A stretch of DNA of 64,000 nt from a virus. Position numbers and translations under genes: made by a program. The stretch's first letter is position 1; every line of letters starts with the position of its first letter. Of this stretch, positions 40,801 through 48,012 are shown piece by piece. The stretch lies in the IMG/VR virus record IMGVR_UViG_3300042988_000374, positions 64,001 to 128,000 of that record; one strand, given 5' to 3'. The notes under the pieces are model-generated. The model did not search any database. It was not told where the DNA came from and saw only the letters and a list, made by a program, of their open reading frames with translations.

Positions 40801-42179
40801 TCGTTAGTTGTTAATGGATTGCCGCCGACGTTACCGGCATTGGCATTGCCATCAGCACCAAGACCAAGCTCAATGATTGGGTCAGTAATAGATGTGCGAG
40901 TAGAATCAATATAAGTGATAGTGCCATCAACTTCTAAACTACCAGTAACTGTTAAGTCGCCGGCAATCCAGGCACTAGCAGTCACTAAACTAGCAACGTT
41001 GGCATTGCCAGCAATTAGATTACTAGTTACATTTAAGTTGCCACTACCGAATGTTACGTTGCTAGTGCCGTTACCAACAAAAAGATTACTGGTGATAGTG
41101 GCAGCATTGGCGCTCACGTTGTTAGTCACATTCACGTTATTGGCAGTCAAATTAGCAGTTACTGTAGCATTAGCGGCAACGTTCAATGTGGTAGCACCAA
41201 CTACACTAGCTGTCACGGTTGTAGGGCTGATAGTTGTATTTGCGTTGCCTGTACCGGCTACACCAACAATAACATTGCCTGGTACTGTTAAATTACCACC
41301 AGCGAAGATGTACTCACTACTACTGCCACTACCGACGCCGGTCAATAGATGGGTGTCGCCAGTCGAGGTCACTGTTGATTTTGAACTCACAACAGGCAAC
41401 TTCAAGTTACCAGCGGTGTCTAGTGTTAAATTAAATGATGCACTATTACCAGAAGATTGCAGAGACACCGCGGTATTATTAGTACTACCAGCAATAGTGA
41501 CAGAGTTAGCAACGTTACCAATAATCTTGGCAGCACCAACAGTTAATACGTTTGCCACACTAGCGATGTTAGGTTGTGTCGCAGTTGCCAATGTACCAGT
41601 AAACAAACTAGCAGATACATTACCAGCAGATACATTACCAGAGATAATAGCCGTAGTAGCGTTCACATTAGCAGCAGTCACATCGGCAGTAGCAACTAAG
41701 TTACCAGCAGTTACGTTACCACTAGCAATAACATTACTAACATTAGTATAGCCACTAACAGTCAAGGTATTACCAGATAGCGCGCCAGTAGCCGTAACGG
41801 TACTACCAGTTAGATTACCATTAATAGTAGTAGCATTCAGATTGCCTTCCAACGTCAATTGTGGCGAACCATTAGGCTGTTCGAATCTAAACTGATAACT
41901 GGCAGCAAAGTCGAGATTAGCATCGGTAAACTGAACCAAACCAGCGCTATAGCCAGCAGGCTTGTTAGTAATGGTACTGATATTTTGAGTAACGTTACTG
42001 TACTCGGTAATCGCACGTTGATTTAATACCTGCTGATTAAATTCAGTAACATACAATTCTTTGTCTGTTTGATATACTGCGATACCACCGTTAGCTGTTG
42101 CCAGAGCAATTGATTTTGCGTCTTCTGACGGTGTTCCAGCTAAGTTTACTACTGTTGAGCTATTGATTGCGTTTGCCAT
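37887..42179 (-). CDS. Large repetitive fibre-like structural protein
   Basis: 1430 aa made mainly of short repeats of the type GNVTAGNLVA / GNITA / ATVVGTLAGN, rich in Asn, Thr, Val, Gly and Ala, typical of beta-solenoid or triple-helix phage fibres. Near residue 420 a non-repeat block (WIAGDLTVTGSLEVDGTI, DRGLMLHRFDTTANAALDSF) matches the head-like domain of marine-phage tail-fibre proteins. The C-terminus (FVCVATNSWVRFPAAA) resembles the end of the second fibre protein at 60003-62498. AAGGA ribosome site. Host recognition or baseplate fibre is inferred. Confidence 0.75.
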   Translation of the reverse strand: MANAINSSTVVNLAGTPSEDAKSIALATANGGIAVYQTDKELYVTEFNQQVLNQRAITEYSNVTQNISTITNKPAGYSAGLVQFTDANLDFAASYQFRFEQPNGSPQLTLEGNLNATTINGNLTGSTVTATGALSGNTLTVSGYTNVSNVIASGNVTAGNLVATADVTAANVNATTAIISGNVSAGNVSASLFTGTLATATQPNIASVANVLTVGAAKIIGNVANSVTIAGSTNNTAVSLQSSGNSASFNLTLDTAGNLKLPVVSSKSTVTSTGDTHLLTGVGSGSSSEYIFAGGNLTVPGNVIVGVAGTGNANTTISPTTVTASVVGATTLNVAANATVTANLTANNVNVTNNVSANAATITSNLFVGNGTSNVTFGSGNLNVTSNLIAGNANVASLVTASAWIAGDLTVTGSLEVDGTITYIDSTRTSITDPIIELGLGADGNANAGNVGGNPLTTNDGKDRGLMLHRFDTTANAALDSFMGWDNSAGEFVMVAKGVETSNSGNFFFGADAATADLDDINTDKLANLGNLRVKTLRGNVTGTHRGNLFGTDSTINSSVVFNDVTANAPNSSVVLSVNNAAVATFGTTNTHIAGTANISGDTTVGANLAVTANISANNVNTTTQVLVGNSAGNTTITKDTVTTATVVGTLAGNVSSTGNLFLTAANNTVSIGANAHGNIITVTSNGTTATTTIANNVVITGTITAAGITGAVAGNLVAGNSSVNVATSGNVTLTGGGGDTVTSTLAISNTAATFSNNLSVSNGLNVTNDITLGRDIIATANINIAATSTVDQTINVATGVTANGNTKTVNLGTGSTLGTTNINIGGTLGTTAVNSPLLSANAVTATGNVTGANFVGTLANGNSNVAIATDGNIVIKAYDGNSSNGTSALTVTQTGANITGTANVTGATVIGGNLDVGTINGNGTSLSLNAGNSNILITKNGDINLSSNGLANIISITSNGNANGATTTVIGNIVPAANITYDLGSSTNRFKDIWLSTSTIHLGNTRLGVASNGALTVTATTADGNVANTTSVSLGGTASGNSVVADANALSGTALAATVVTSNLTTVGTLTGLTIAANGNITMSNAGSQLTGANLVSANFVAGALTTNAQPNITSVGNLTSLAVTGNITAGNITLADANGVFSGNGSGLTNLTAINVVGIVANANSAVNLTNGNSNVIVTANGNITMTASDGNSTSVTTITQTGANITGTLNVTGDVTVGGNILPSGNVTKDIGSSTNRFKDIWLSNSTIRLGDTAIRSDGSGGIVIGTLQGNGQFDGATISSTGAIKAVANGTASTTVVAIDANTLGGTTLNSAVVTSSLTTVGTLGSLAVAGGDITVSSANISNSIVGGNITAENFIGNIQGSSVTGTVANATLAGTISIGNTVPANTDSTGTAGTFVFANANLFVCVATNSWVRFPAAATNGSAWV

Positions 42180-42181
42180 TT

Positions 42182-42385
42182 TTATTCCTTATTCTTTGAT
42201 TTCTTTACGCCAGCTAATGATGGGTTCTTCCAGTCACCCCAATTGCGAGGTGTATCAACCTTTGGAGCCGCTTCTGGAGACTCTTTAACACGTTTTTGGG
42301 TATCGCCAATAGGCATTGCGACGGATGCGACACAACCTGCCGTCATTTCGTCTAGTTTTTGCATTAGTTTTTTTATATCGGACAT
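42182..42385 (-). CDS. Small late protein, probable virion-associated
   Basis: 67 aa. MSDIKKLMQKLDEMTAGCVA, then SVAMPIGDTQKR; the Lys-rich C-terminus is disordered. Small proteins of this type (L-D-E near the start, then 'vAmPiG') recur beside virion genes in T4-like phages. It has a late box 24 nt upstream and an AAGG site. Confidence 0.55.
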   Translation of the reverse strand: MSDIKKLMQKLDEMTAGCVASVAMPIGDTQKRVKESPEAAPKVDTPRNWGDWKNPSLAGVKKSKNKE

Positions 42386-42408
42386 TACTGGTACCTTGAT
42401 AGATACTA

Positions 42409-42417
42409 GTATTTATC
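42409..42417 (-). promoter_or_regulatory. Late promoter box
   Basis: Minus strand GATAAATAC 24 nt before the ATG at 42385; leadered, with AAGG as ribosome site. It overlaps the stop codon of the upstream gene. Confidence 0.65.
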
Positions 42418-43981
42418 ACTTCCTGAATTTACCGTCAGTCCTGCTCACTTGGGGGCGACCATCACGAGCGATATTGCCAAGGCCCAGCGCAATTGCCGAC
42501 TTTTTCATGGTATCTGGACGCACATCTACCGATAGGGCACGTTCCCATCGTGGATCAGACTTCTCCGACTCACTTGGGATGTAGCCAGAGCATTCGGCCA
42601 GTTGACTTTCATTGAACCGGCGACTAAAGCGCGTAGCAAAACTTTCACCGGGGAAGTCGATTGTCCACCCATCATAAGTGTGATTACCCTTAGCATCATC
42701 AACACACTTCAACATGATATAAGTTAAACCCTCAGAGGCTACTCCGGGCTCCGTTACAAGTTTAAGAATAACTTTTTGGGACTCATACTGGGTGTTGTAA
42801 ATTTCACCAGCAGTTGACATAAACATGGCATGGCCGTCCTTTGTATGTCGAACTTCAGCTATTTCAATTGATTCAATCAGATTGATACCAGCAAGATGAA
42901 CCGCCCTCTGCTGTACCTCTACTATGTCAACAGTCATACCAGCTTTGATCTCTGCTGCAGGTAGCCCTTCACCAAATGCAGCCTCCAGTAATTCATTAAG
43001 CGTGTTTACCTCAGCAGACTCACAAAACTCGAACTTCCTTTTCCAGATGTTTTCATACAATTCTGCGTACAATGGTCCGGACGACATCTCAAGATCCCAG
43101 CAGTGACGCAGAATCTTCTGCCCGTAATCGTGCTGTATTTGTTGGTTATTGTGGTAATCGTCGTAACTAGGCACATCACTGAAGTCAAATTCAGTTTTTT
43201 TTAGATAGCGCTCAAAACTTTCAAAGATGTCACTCACATCCGGTGACACCAGGGGTGCAGTTCCACTCTCTTCATCAATACTGAGTGATTTACCACGTAA
43301 ACGGTCTCGCTTGCGGTATAACTGGTCAACTAGTCCACTTGAACGCAAGGATTTATAAGAAATATTCTCGCTGCTGAATTCACCACCTTTTTCAAGACCA
43401 GCAGCACGATATCGCTTAACCGTATCAATCACCGAGTTAATAGCCTCGAGATTATTGCTTCGTAGAGCCAATCTAGCCACCGCCGCCAGCTTTTCAAACT
43501 TTTGAGCGACATCTGGAGTATCAATTTTAGCAGTCCGCTTTACTGGGAATTTAATCCACTTATCGTCTTTGACACTGTACTCACCAAGGCTGCGAACCAC
43601 ATCGGAGGCATCCTGAATATACAATTCTACGTCTAGACCGCGTACGGTAATCTTGTGCTGCATATTGTAAATTGTCTTTTTGCTGGTAAATAACTCTCTA
43701 TAAACATCACTGTCAGAGATAGCGCTCATGTCCACTAATAAGTGTAGGTCAATGTCACTGTGTGACGTGTAAGTATAGGCAGCATTCGAACCATAAAGTC
43801 TGACATCAACTACTTTAAGGTGACTTAATCCCATGAATTCTTCAAAGTCGGCCGCAATCTCCATCAACTGTGAACGAACGTCCGCCTGTAGTTTGGAGTC
43901 TTTAAACAAGGCCCCATTCAGTTCATCATGGAACTGGACAGCGCTGTCTAGATTGTAGGATTCAATGTCTGATATCTTCAT
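42416..43981 (-). CDS. Pol-beta-type nucleotidyltransferase with virion tag
   Basis: 521 aa. RLYGSNAAYTYTSHSDIDLH near residue 63 is the GS...DxD active-site motif of the pol-beta-like nucleotidyltransferases (as in aminoglycoside nucleotidyltransferases and MNT). A third Asp follows in GLDVELYI. The C-terminal third has SGYIPSESEKSDPRWERALS and DTMKKSAIALGLG, modular ends found on phage virion proteins. The N-terminus MKISDIES is a CTS-like tag. It could be packaged and modify a host protein or RNA on entry; the target is unknown. It has a late box 3 nt before ATG. Confidence 0.72.
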   Translation of the reverse strand: MKISDIESYNLDSAVQFHDELNGALFKDSKLQADVRSQLMEIAADFEEFMGLSHLKVVDVRLYGSNAAYTYTSHSDIDLHLLVDMSAISDSDVYRELFTSKKTIYNMQHKITVRGLDVELYIQDASDVVRSLGEYSVKDDKWIKFPVKRTAKIDTPDVAQKFEKLAAVARLALRSNNLEAINSVIDTVKRYRAAGLEKGGEFSSENISYKSLRSSGLVDQLYRKRDRLRGKSLSIDEESGTAPLVSPDVSDIFESFERYLKKTEFDFSDVPSYDDYHNNQQIQHDYGQKILRHCWDLEMSSGPLYAELYENIWKRKFEFCESAEVNTLNELLEAAFGEGLPAAEIKAGMTVDIVEVQQRAVHLAGINLIESIEIAEVRHTKDGHAMFMSTAGEIYNTQYESQKVILKLVTEPGVASEGLTYIMLKCVDDAKGNHTYDGWTIDFPGESFATRFSRRFNESQLAECSGYIPSESEKSDPRWERALSVDVRPDTMKKSAIALGLGNIARDGRPQVSRTDGKFRK

Positions 43982-43984
43982 ACT

Positions 43985-43992
43985 GTATTTAA
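43985..43992 (-). promoter_or_regulatory. Late-like box next to start codon
   Basis: Minus strand TTAAATAC, then AGT and ATG at 43981. One mismatch to TATAAATA; same spacing as other leaderless-type starts. Confidence 0.5.
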
Positions 43993-44849
43993 CCCATCAC
44001 ATCCTTAACGACCCAAAAGTCTCCTGACATAGCACCATTTTGGATAACTCTGTAGTCCATATAGAAGTAACCTCGATCACCCCAGGAGGCACCCCAACTA
44101 TTCTTAACAATGAATCTTCTTGTGGCATCGTCGTATCCAACCAGACAAACAGCGTGACCACCTAGCGGTCTCTCTTTAGCTCCAGGATATGGCATTACAC
44201 CAGTCTTGGCTACCGAGGCACTCAAAAAACTAGGATAGACAAGGAAGCCTACCACAACTGGGAATCCAGCTGATAGCGCAGCTTTTACTGCGTCAAAGTT
44301 AGTGCAGCGCTCATAGCGAGTAATTTTACGTGTTAGGGCGTCGGCATAAGCGGCAGGAGTCGGTTTAACTGACCAGAAGCGTGTGTTGTATGCCCAGAGT
44401 TTTTCCTGCGGTGTCCCCCACTGGTAGCATGCCTTGATGCCATCTCTGATATAAGCACCTGCATCGATTGATACGGTGCCTTCCAGTAGTCGTTCTTGGT
44501 AATAAACAAAAAGTCTACTTAGTTCTGTAGACGCGCCTCGACGTTTTAATAAGACTTCAATCGCACTAGTGATGGCGTGACCAGTGCAGCTGCCGATGTT
44601 GCCCTGATTCTCTACCGGTGTGCAGTATGGACGTAGGTCAATAGAAGCTGGCTTTGGTGCCAGCAGCGGAACACTATAGAGATAGTCTCGGTGATCAGTT
44701 TTATCTGGTGTCCAGTTTAATGAGTAATCGTCTTCCGTGGTATCTGACTCTACCTTAACACGGATGGTCGGAAGCGTCCTAACATTAACTTGAGTTAAAG
44801 CTGGGTCTGAGTGGAGGTCGATGATTTGTTCTGGACGGATGCTCGGCAT
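43989..44849 (-). CDS. Papain-like (C1A) cysteine protease
   Basis: 286 aa. The catalytic Cys lies in VENQGNIGSCTGHA (residue 88), the oxyanion Gln just before it, the His in LGGHAVCLVGYDD and the Asn in VKNSWGASWGDRGYFYM: a complete C1A triad. A propeptide-like first ~65 residues (ending HRDYLYS) precedes the mature domain. There is no signal peptide. C1A proteases are uncommon in phages. Its late box and setting point to a virion or assembly role, such as cutting host or head proteins. Confidence 0.88.
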   Translation of the reverse strand: MPSIRPEQIIDLHSDPALTQVNVRTLPTIRVKVESDTTEDDYSLNWTPDKTDHRDYLYSVPLLAPKPASIDLRPYCTPVENQGNIGSCTGHAITSAIEVLLKRRGASTELSRLFVYYQERLLEGTVSIDAGAYIRDGIKACYQWGTPQEKLWAYNTRFWSVKPTPAAYADALTRKITRYERCTNFDAVKAALSAGFPVVVGFLVYPSFLSASVAKTGVMPYPGAKERPLGGHAVCLVGYDDATRRFIVKNSWGASWGDRGYFYMDYRVIQNGAMSGDFWVVKDVMG

Positions 44850-44852
44850 CTA

Positions 44853-44861
44853 GTATTTATC
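44853..44861 (-). promoter_or_regulatory. Late promoter box next to start codon
   Basis: Minus strand GATAAATAC, then TAG and ATG at 44849. No ribosome site. Confidence 0.65.
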
Positions 44862-44875
44862 GATCCAAAAAGCAA

Positions 44876-44900
44876 AAAAGAGAGCACGAAGCTCTCTTTT
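44876..44900. terminator. Intrinsic terminator
   Basis: AAAAGAGAGC-ACGAA-GCTCTCTTTT with T-rich ends on both strands. It ends the HNH gene at 44933-45637 and shields the protease promoter. Confidence 0.82.
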
Positions 44901-44932
44901 ATAGTCAACTATAGTCGAATATAGTCATTTGA

Positions 44933-45637
44933 CTAGACGCCAGCCTTTGTCTTATGTTTACATCTGTCACCATGCCATCTGCCATAATTTCCAGTACCAA
45001 TTCCAATAGCCCCACAATGTTCACACGTCCATTGTTGATGCGATGGGTGAGTGCCATTAGCTAGCTGTCTCTTTACTGATTGAGTAAAGACATGCGTTCC
45101 GGCGACTGATCTAGCAAGTTGATAATTTCGCTGAATACCTCCATCTAATAAATGATGTGTGCCATCATCTATTTTCGCTTGCTGAACAGATCGTTGATAT
45201 GAACCATCACCGACCCAAAGATGCTCACCGCTTTTGACTAATCGAGTTTGTGTCTCTGATTGTAATTGGCCGCCAACCCATGGATGTCTACCCTCATCGA
45301 GCAATCTTTGACTTCCTTTTTTGCCGTTTCTACTCTGAACGTCTTTGTTCTGCCAAGGGTGGGTTCCCGCCGCCAGATGTTTTGCTGCTGAAGCTTTGGC
45401 CAGCCTAGACTTCTCTTCTGGACTAATAGCCATTCGCACTGACATAACTAAGCAAGCATCGAAGTCTCCTTGACTATGATGGATATCGTAATGTTGCTGG
45501 ATTGATACTGCCATCAAATTGGATGGGTCATTGTTTGAATGGTCACCATCAATATGATGGATTTCGTATGTCCGGCCATCTTCATCTTTGGGAATAAGGC
45601 CATAGTGTTGTTCATAAATTTTTCTGTAATTTGCCAT
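44933..45637 (-). CDS. HNH homing endonuclease, free-standing (paralog 1)
   Basis: 234 aa. YEIHHIDGDHSNNDPSNLMA near residue 25 is the HNH core. The middle has tandem GxH repeats (AAGTHPWQN, DEGRHPWVGG, KSGEHLWVG, DDGTHHLL) that probably read DNA. The end has CEHCGAIGIG and WHGDRCKH, a zinc-binding knuckle. Closely related to the product of 51757-52344. It is bounded by terminators and has its own consensus promoter, so it is a self-contained mobile gene. Confidence 0.85.
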   Translation of the reverse strand: MANYRKIYEQHYGLIPKDEDGRTYEIHHIDGDHSNNDPSNLMAVSIQQHYDIHHSQGDFDACLVMSVRMAISPEEKSRLAKASAAKHLAAGTHPWQNKDVQSRNGKKGSQRLLDEGRHPWVGGQLQSETQTRLVKSGEHLWVGDGSYQRSVQQAKIDDGTHHLLDGGIQRNYQLARSVAGTHVFTQSVKRQLANGTHPSHQQWTCEHCGAIGIGTGNYGRWHGDRCKHKTKAGV

Positions 45638-45677
45638 ATTCCTGACGATATTCCTTAATTTCCCTGTAACTATTCAT

Positions 45678-45706
45678 ATTATACACCAAAACAAAAGGGA
45701 AGTCAA
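45678..45706 (-). promoter_or_regulatory. Consensus sigma70 promoter of HNH gene
   Basis: Minus strand TTGACT, 17 bp, TATAAT, with a TG before the -10. The -35 lies inside the terminator hairpin of the upstream gene. Confidence 0.8.
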
Positions 45707-45727
45707 ATAATATTTGACTTCCCTTTT
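45693..45727. terminator. Intrinsic terminator with long stem
   Basis: AAAAGGGAAGTCAAATA and its complement form a long hairpin with T-run ends, just past the stop of the glycosyltransferase gene. Confidence 0.82.
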
Positions 45728-45750
45728 TACTCATTCAATTTACTTGATGA

Positions 45751-46695
45751 TTAAACGATTACTTTTCCGTTCTCATCTAGCATCTGAATCTTTCCTTGTG
45801 CTTTCATTTGCTCCAAGTACATTGGACCGAATGAGTTCAACAAGTGATCGTGAGATTCTTGTGCGAAGTTGAAATGTCCAGCGTGGCGGAGGAGGACCCG
45901 ACGGTCTACCCAAATTCTGCCTCCCAAGTCGCGCCAATTAGAACACATCGTCCAATCTTCACTCAGATAGCGGTTCTCGCGTACGGCAGTGTCGAAGTAG
46001 GTAGCTAGATACTGATCGTAGATCGGGTCCAGTCCAATGTCATTTTTATATGGCTTAACAGCTGGATGACTACGCATTTTCTCAAATACATGTCTCTTTA
46101 CCAACAAAAAGCCAGTACCTGCTTTGGATACTTCCTGTAGACCATTCTCACCTTGTTCTGCGCCTTCAAAGCCGTTGACTACCCACTTTAGTGGCATAGT
46201 CTTCATTGGGTACAAGCCAGCGATAACGTCTTTATCGTGATTTAACAGCGCCAAAACCTGCCAGGGTTCCCATCCAATATCGGCGTCCACCTGCATTAAG
46301 TGGGTACTTTCTTTCTGGTGCAAGAATTTAGCTGTTAATGTGTTACGAGCGCGGGAAATGAGTGATTCATTTACCATGGTCTCCAAGGTCCAATCAACGC
46401 CGAGTTGACGGGCTTGATTTGCAAATTTGATGTATGACATGAATGTAGATTCTGTCAACATACCGCCATAACATGGCATCGCAAAGTGCGCTTTAGTGGT
46501 ACGTAGATAGTCCACATTTACTTGAATCTGATTTGGATTTGGCGCTTCTTCAGCTTTAACTTCAGTTTCGCCTTCTGTTGCGATTACACCAGTCTCTGCT
46601 GCTTCACTGGTACCGCCAATTGATGCAGCCTGTGCTGCTTTGTCTGCTAATTCTTGAACTGCGTCAACTGGGATTAATTTATCTTTTTTTGCCAT
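45751..46695 (-). CDS. GT-A fold glycosyltransferase-like protein
   Basis: 314 aa. The first ~55 residues are a disordered, Ala/Glu-rich linker. Then AHFAMPCYGGMLTESTFMSY, LISRARNTLTAKFL and LMQVDADIGWEPWQVLALL; the last holds a DxD motif used for nucleotide-sugar and metal binding. VAGLYP-type and WVDRRVLLRHAGHF segments match phage GT-A proteins. It may glycosylate virion proteins or DNA. It is monocistronic between a promoter and a strong terminator. Confidence 0.75.
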   Translation of the reverse strand: MAKKDKLIPVDAVQELADKAAQAASIGGTSEAAETGVIATEGETEVKAEEAPNPNQIQVNVDYLRTTKAHFAMPCYGGMLTESTFMSYIKFANQARQLGVDWTLETMVNESLISRARNTLTAKFLHQKESTHLMQVDADIGWEPWQVLALLNHDKDVIAGLYPMKTMPLKWVVNGFEGAEQGENGLQEVSKAGTGFLLVKRHVFEKMRSHPAVKPYKNDIGLDPIYDQYLATYFDTAVRENRYLSEDWTMCSNWRDLGGRIWVDRRVLLRHAGHFNFAQESHDHLLNSFGPMYLEQMKAQGKIQMLDENGKVIV

Positions 46696-46769
46696 TTAAG
46701 TGCTTCCTTGTTAATGATGACAATATTTAGAGTAAATGTACTCACTCAAAATATTTTTCATCTACCACT

Positions 46770-46797
46770 AGTGTATCATGATGCGGCGATTTGTCAA
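46770..46797 (-). promoter_or_regulatory. Sigma70 promoter
   Basis: Minus strand TTGACA, 16 bp, TACACT, ~75 nt upstream of 46695. Confidence 0.6.
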
Positions 46798-46798
46798 T

Positions 46799-46824
46799 AA
46801 AAAAGCGCTAGGATTAGTAGCGCC
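46799..46824 (-). terminator. Intrinsic terminator
   Basis: Minus strand GGCGCTA-CTAATCC-TAGCGC then TTTTTT. It ends the three-gene operon 46912-47764. The T run abuts the -35 of the next promoter. Confidence 0.85.
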
Positions 46825-46911
46825 TTAGGAGTCAGTATGTCCAATTTGTCGGTGGTCTATCTATCCTTGGACTGATACTCTAGATTAGTATCGTCACGAG
46901 TGTCGATAACT

Positions 46912-47235
46912 TTAGCTGACTGAGATTGAGTTGATAGTGCCGCCTGTCCACCCAGTGATGTTGACTCGTACCCACGTGTAGTTGCCGTGTAATGTAGCGT
47001 TACCGTGTTGAGCAGTAACTGGTTGAGAAGATACCGGAGCATAGATGCCGATAACATAGATATCACTCCAGTCACTAGCAGTTGGCGTAGCAGCATGAGT
47101 TGCTTGGATCTTTACGGTTGCCTGAATACCTTGACCGAAGTCCCAACTGACTTGATTGAGTGTACCAGTAGGAGCAACTGCCGCACCAATGAGAATGGGC
47201 TGGTGTTCGGTAGATGATAGTAGAGTAACAGACAT
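46912..47235 (-). CDS. Small beta-rich virion-type protein, paralog 2
   Basis: 107 aa from ATG at 47235, which overlaps the previous stop (TAATG). GNYTWVRVNITGWTGGTINS closely matches the C-terminus of the next protein, so the two are tandem duplicates. Beta-strand-rich, no Cys, in a late operon: a decoration or tail protein is likely. Confidence 0.65.
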   Translation of the reverse strand: MSVTLLSSTEHQPILIGAAVAPTGTLNQVSWDFGQGIQATVKIQATHAATPTASDWSDIYVIGIYAPVSSQPVTAQHGNATLHGNYTWVRVNITGWTGGTINSISVS

Positions 47236-47594
47236 TAGTAACTCGCTGCGATTTGGGCGATTGAACCAGCAGTCCAGCCAGTGATGTTCACACGTAGCCA
47301 GACATAGTTGCCCTGTAAGTTGTAGTAGCCGCTTTGTGCTGGGCCAACGTTTGATGGTGTAGCAGTGATTGTGTACACATCGAACCAGTCCAGTACACCT
47401 GGCACGGTAGCTAGACTTGCTTGAATCTTGACACGGGCATTGAACGAGTTCTGCATGCTCCATGTGATTGTATTTGTATCACGGCCAGCGATATAGTAGC
47501 CAGCAGCCTGAACTTTGTCGCCGACTTTAGATACAGCGGCTGCTCCAGGTGCCCCCGTTGATGGCATGAGAATGACTGTAGTAGTCTGTGCCAT
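47235..47594 (-). CDS. Small beta-rich virion-type protein, paralog 1
   Basis: 119 aa. MAQTTTVILMPSTGAPGAAA, NARVKIQASLATVPGVLDWF and GNYVWLRVNITGWTAGSIAQ. Tandem paralog of the product of 46912-47235. Such proteins sit next to baseplate or head genes in T4-like cyanophages. Function unknown. Confidence 0.68.
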   Translation of the reverse strand: MAQTTTVILMPSTGAPGAAAVSKVGDKVQAAGYYIAGRDTNTITWSMQNSFNARVKIQASLATVPGVLDWFDVYTITATPSNVGPAQSGYYNLQGNYVWLRVNITGWTAGSIAQIAASY

Positions 47595-47596
47595 GA

Positions 47597-47764
47597 TTAC
47601 GCTCTTGTCACTTCAACAATTACACCAGAACCTGCTAGTTCTGCCGCTACCTGCTCTAAGGCATCACATACATCATTACTGGCAATTACACCAGTGATGT
47701 CTTCTGACTCTTTAACCAATTTACTGAGTTTGATTACTACTACTTCTTCTACGATTTTTGCCAT
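47597..47764 (-). CDS. Small protein, first gene of the late three-gene operon
   Basis: 55 aa: MAKIVEEVVVIKLSKLVKES, then ITGVIASNDVCDALEQVAAE. It is short but has a TTGGAG ribosome site and a late box upstream, and is followed by TAATCATG. Helical with beta edges. No family recognised. Confidence 0.65.
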   Translation of the reverse strand: MAKIVEEVVVIKLSKLVKESEDITGVIASNDVCDALEQVAAELAGSGVIVEVTRA

Positions 47765-47781
47765 GATTGTTCTCCAATATA

Positions 47782-47790
47782 GTATTTATG
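47782..47790 (-). promoter_or_regulatory. Late promoter box
   Basis: Minus strand CATAAATAC, 17 nt before the ATG at 47764, with a normal GGAG leader. Confidence 0.65.
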
Positions 47791-47802
47791 CCCTCTTATT
47801 GA

Positions 47803-48012
47803 GCAAAAGATATTAATCCTGCGATGAACATTCTGTACTGGGGGCAGCACAAACCGATTCGTCTCTATTTGAGAATCAAATTAGTACCGACGGAGCGTCG
47901 GGAATTAACGCCTGTGGAGATAGAAGTACTCGACGTACCGACTCGCTTGAGTCAGTATTAGAGCTATCGGTGAAGCAGGAAGCCGCGTGGTCTTTAGATT
48001 GGCGGTAGTTCA
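47803..48012 (+). mobile_element. IS200/IS605 remnant: tnpB 3' end and right end
   Basis: A plus-strand frame reads AKDINPAMNILYWGQHKP and ends RRELTPVEIEVLDVPTRLSQ then Y-stop at 47959-47961. D-x-N-x-A-x-NIL is the C-terminal TnpB motif and ELTPVEI is a known TnpB tail. GAAGCAGGAAGCCGC, a small CCGC/GCGG hairpin and GTAGTTCA at 48005-48012 match IS605-type right ends, the region that yields the omega/reRNA scaffold. Everything upstream of the last ~50 codons is missing, and AIGEAGS is now in another frame. The last bases (TTCA) supply the stop codon of the gene on the other strand. Confidence 0.65.

Noticed and set aside
37887-42179. Long plus-strand open frames through the fibre gene (for example 38092-38574, 39205-39804, 40915-41751)
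   Set aside because: They are mirror frames of the Asn/Thr/Val/Gly repeats, lack ribosome sites and have repetitive Leu/Pro/Val composition; the minus-strand fibre gene explains the region.
37887-42179. Possible CRISPR or tandem-repeat array because of recurring short units
   Set aside because: Units are protein repeats with variable spacing in one long frame; no constant repeat with unique spacers.
46912-47463. A 183-aa reading of the second beta-rich gene starting at 47463
   Set aside because: It would overlap the paralog by 229 nt; the ATG at 47235 forms a TAATG junction and aligns with the paralog.
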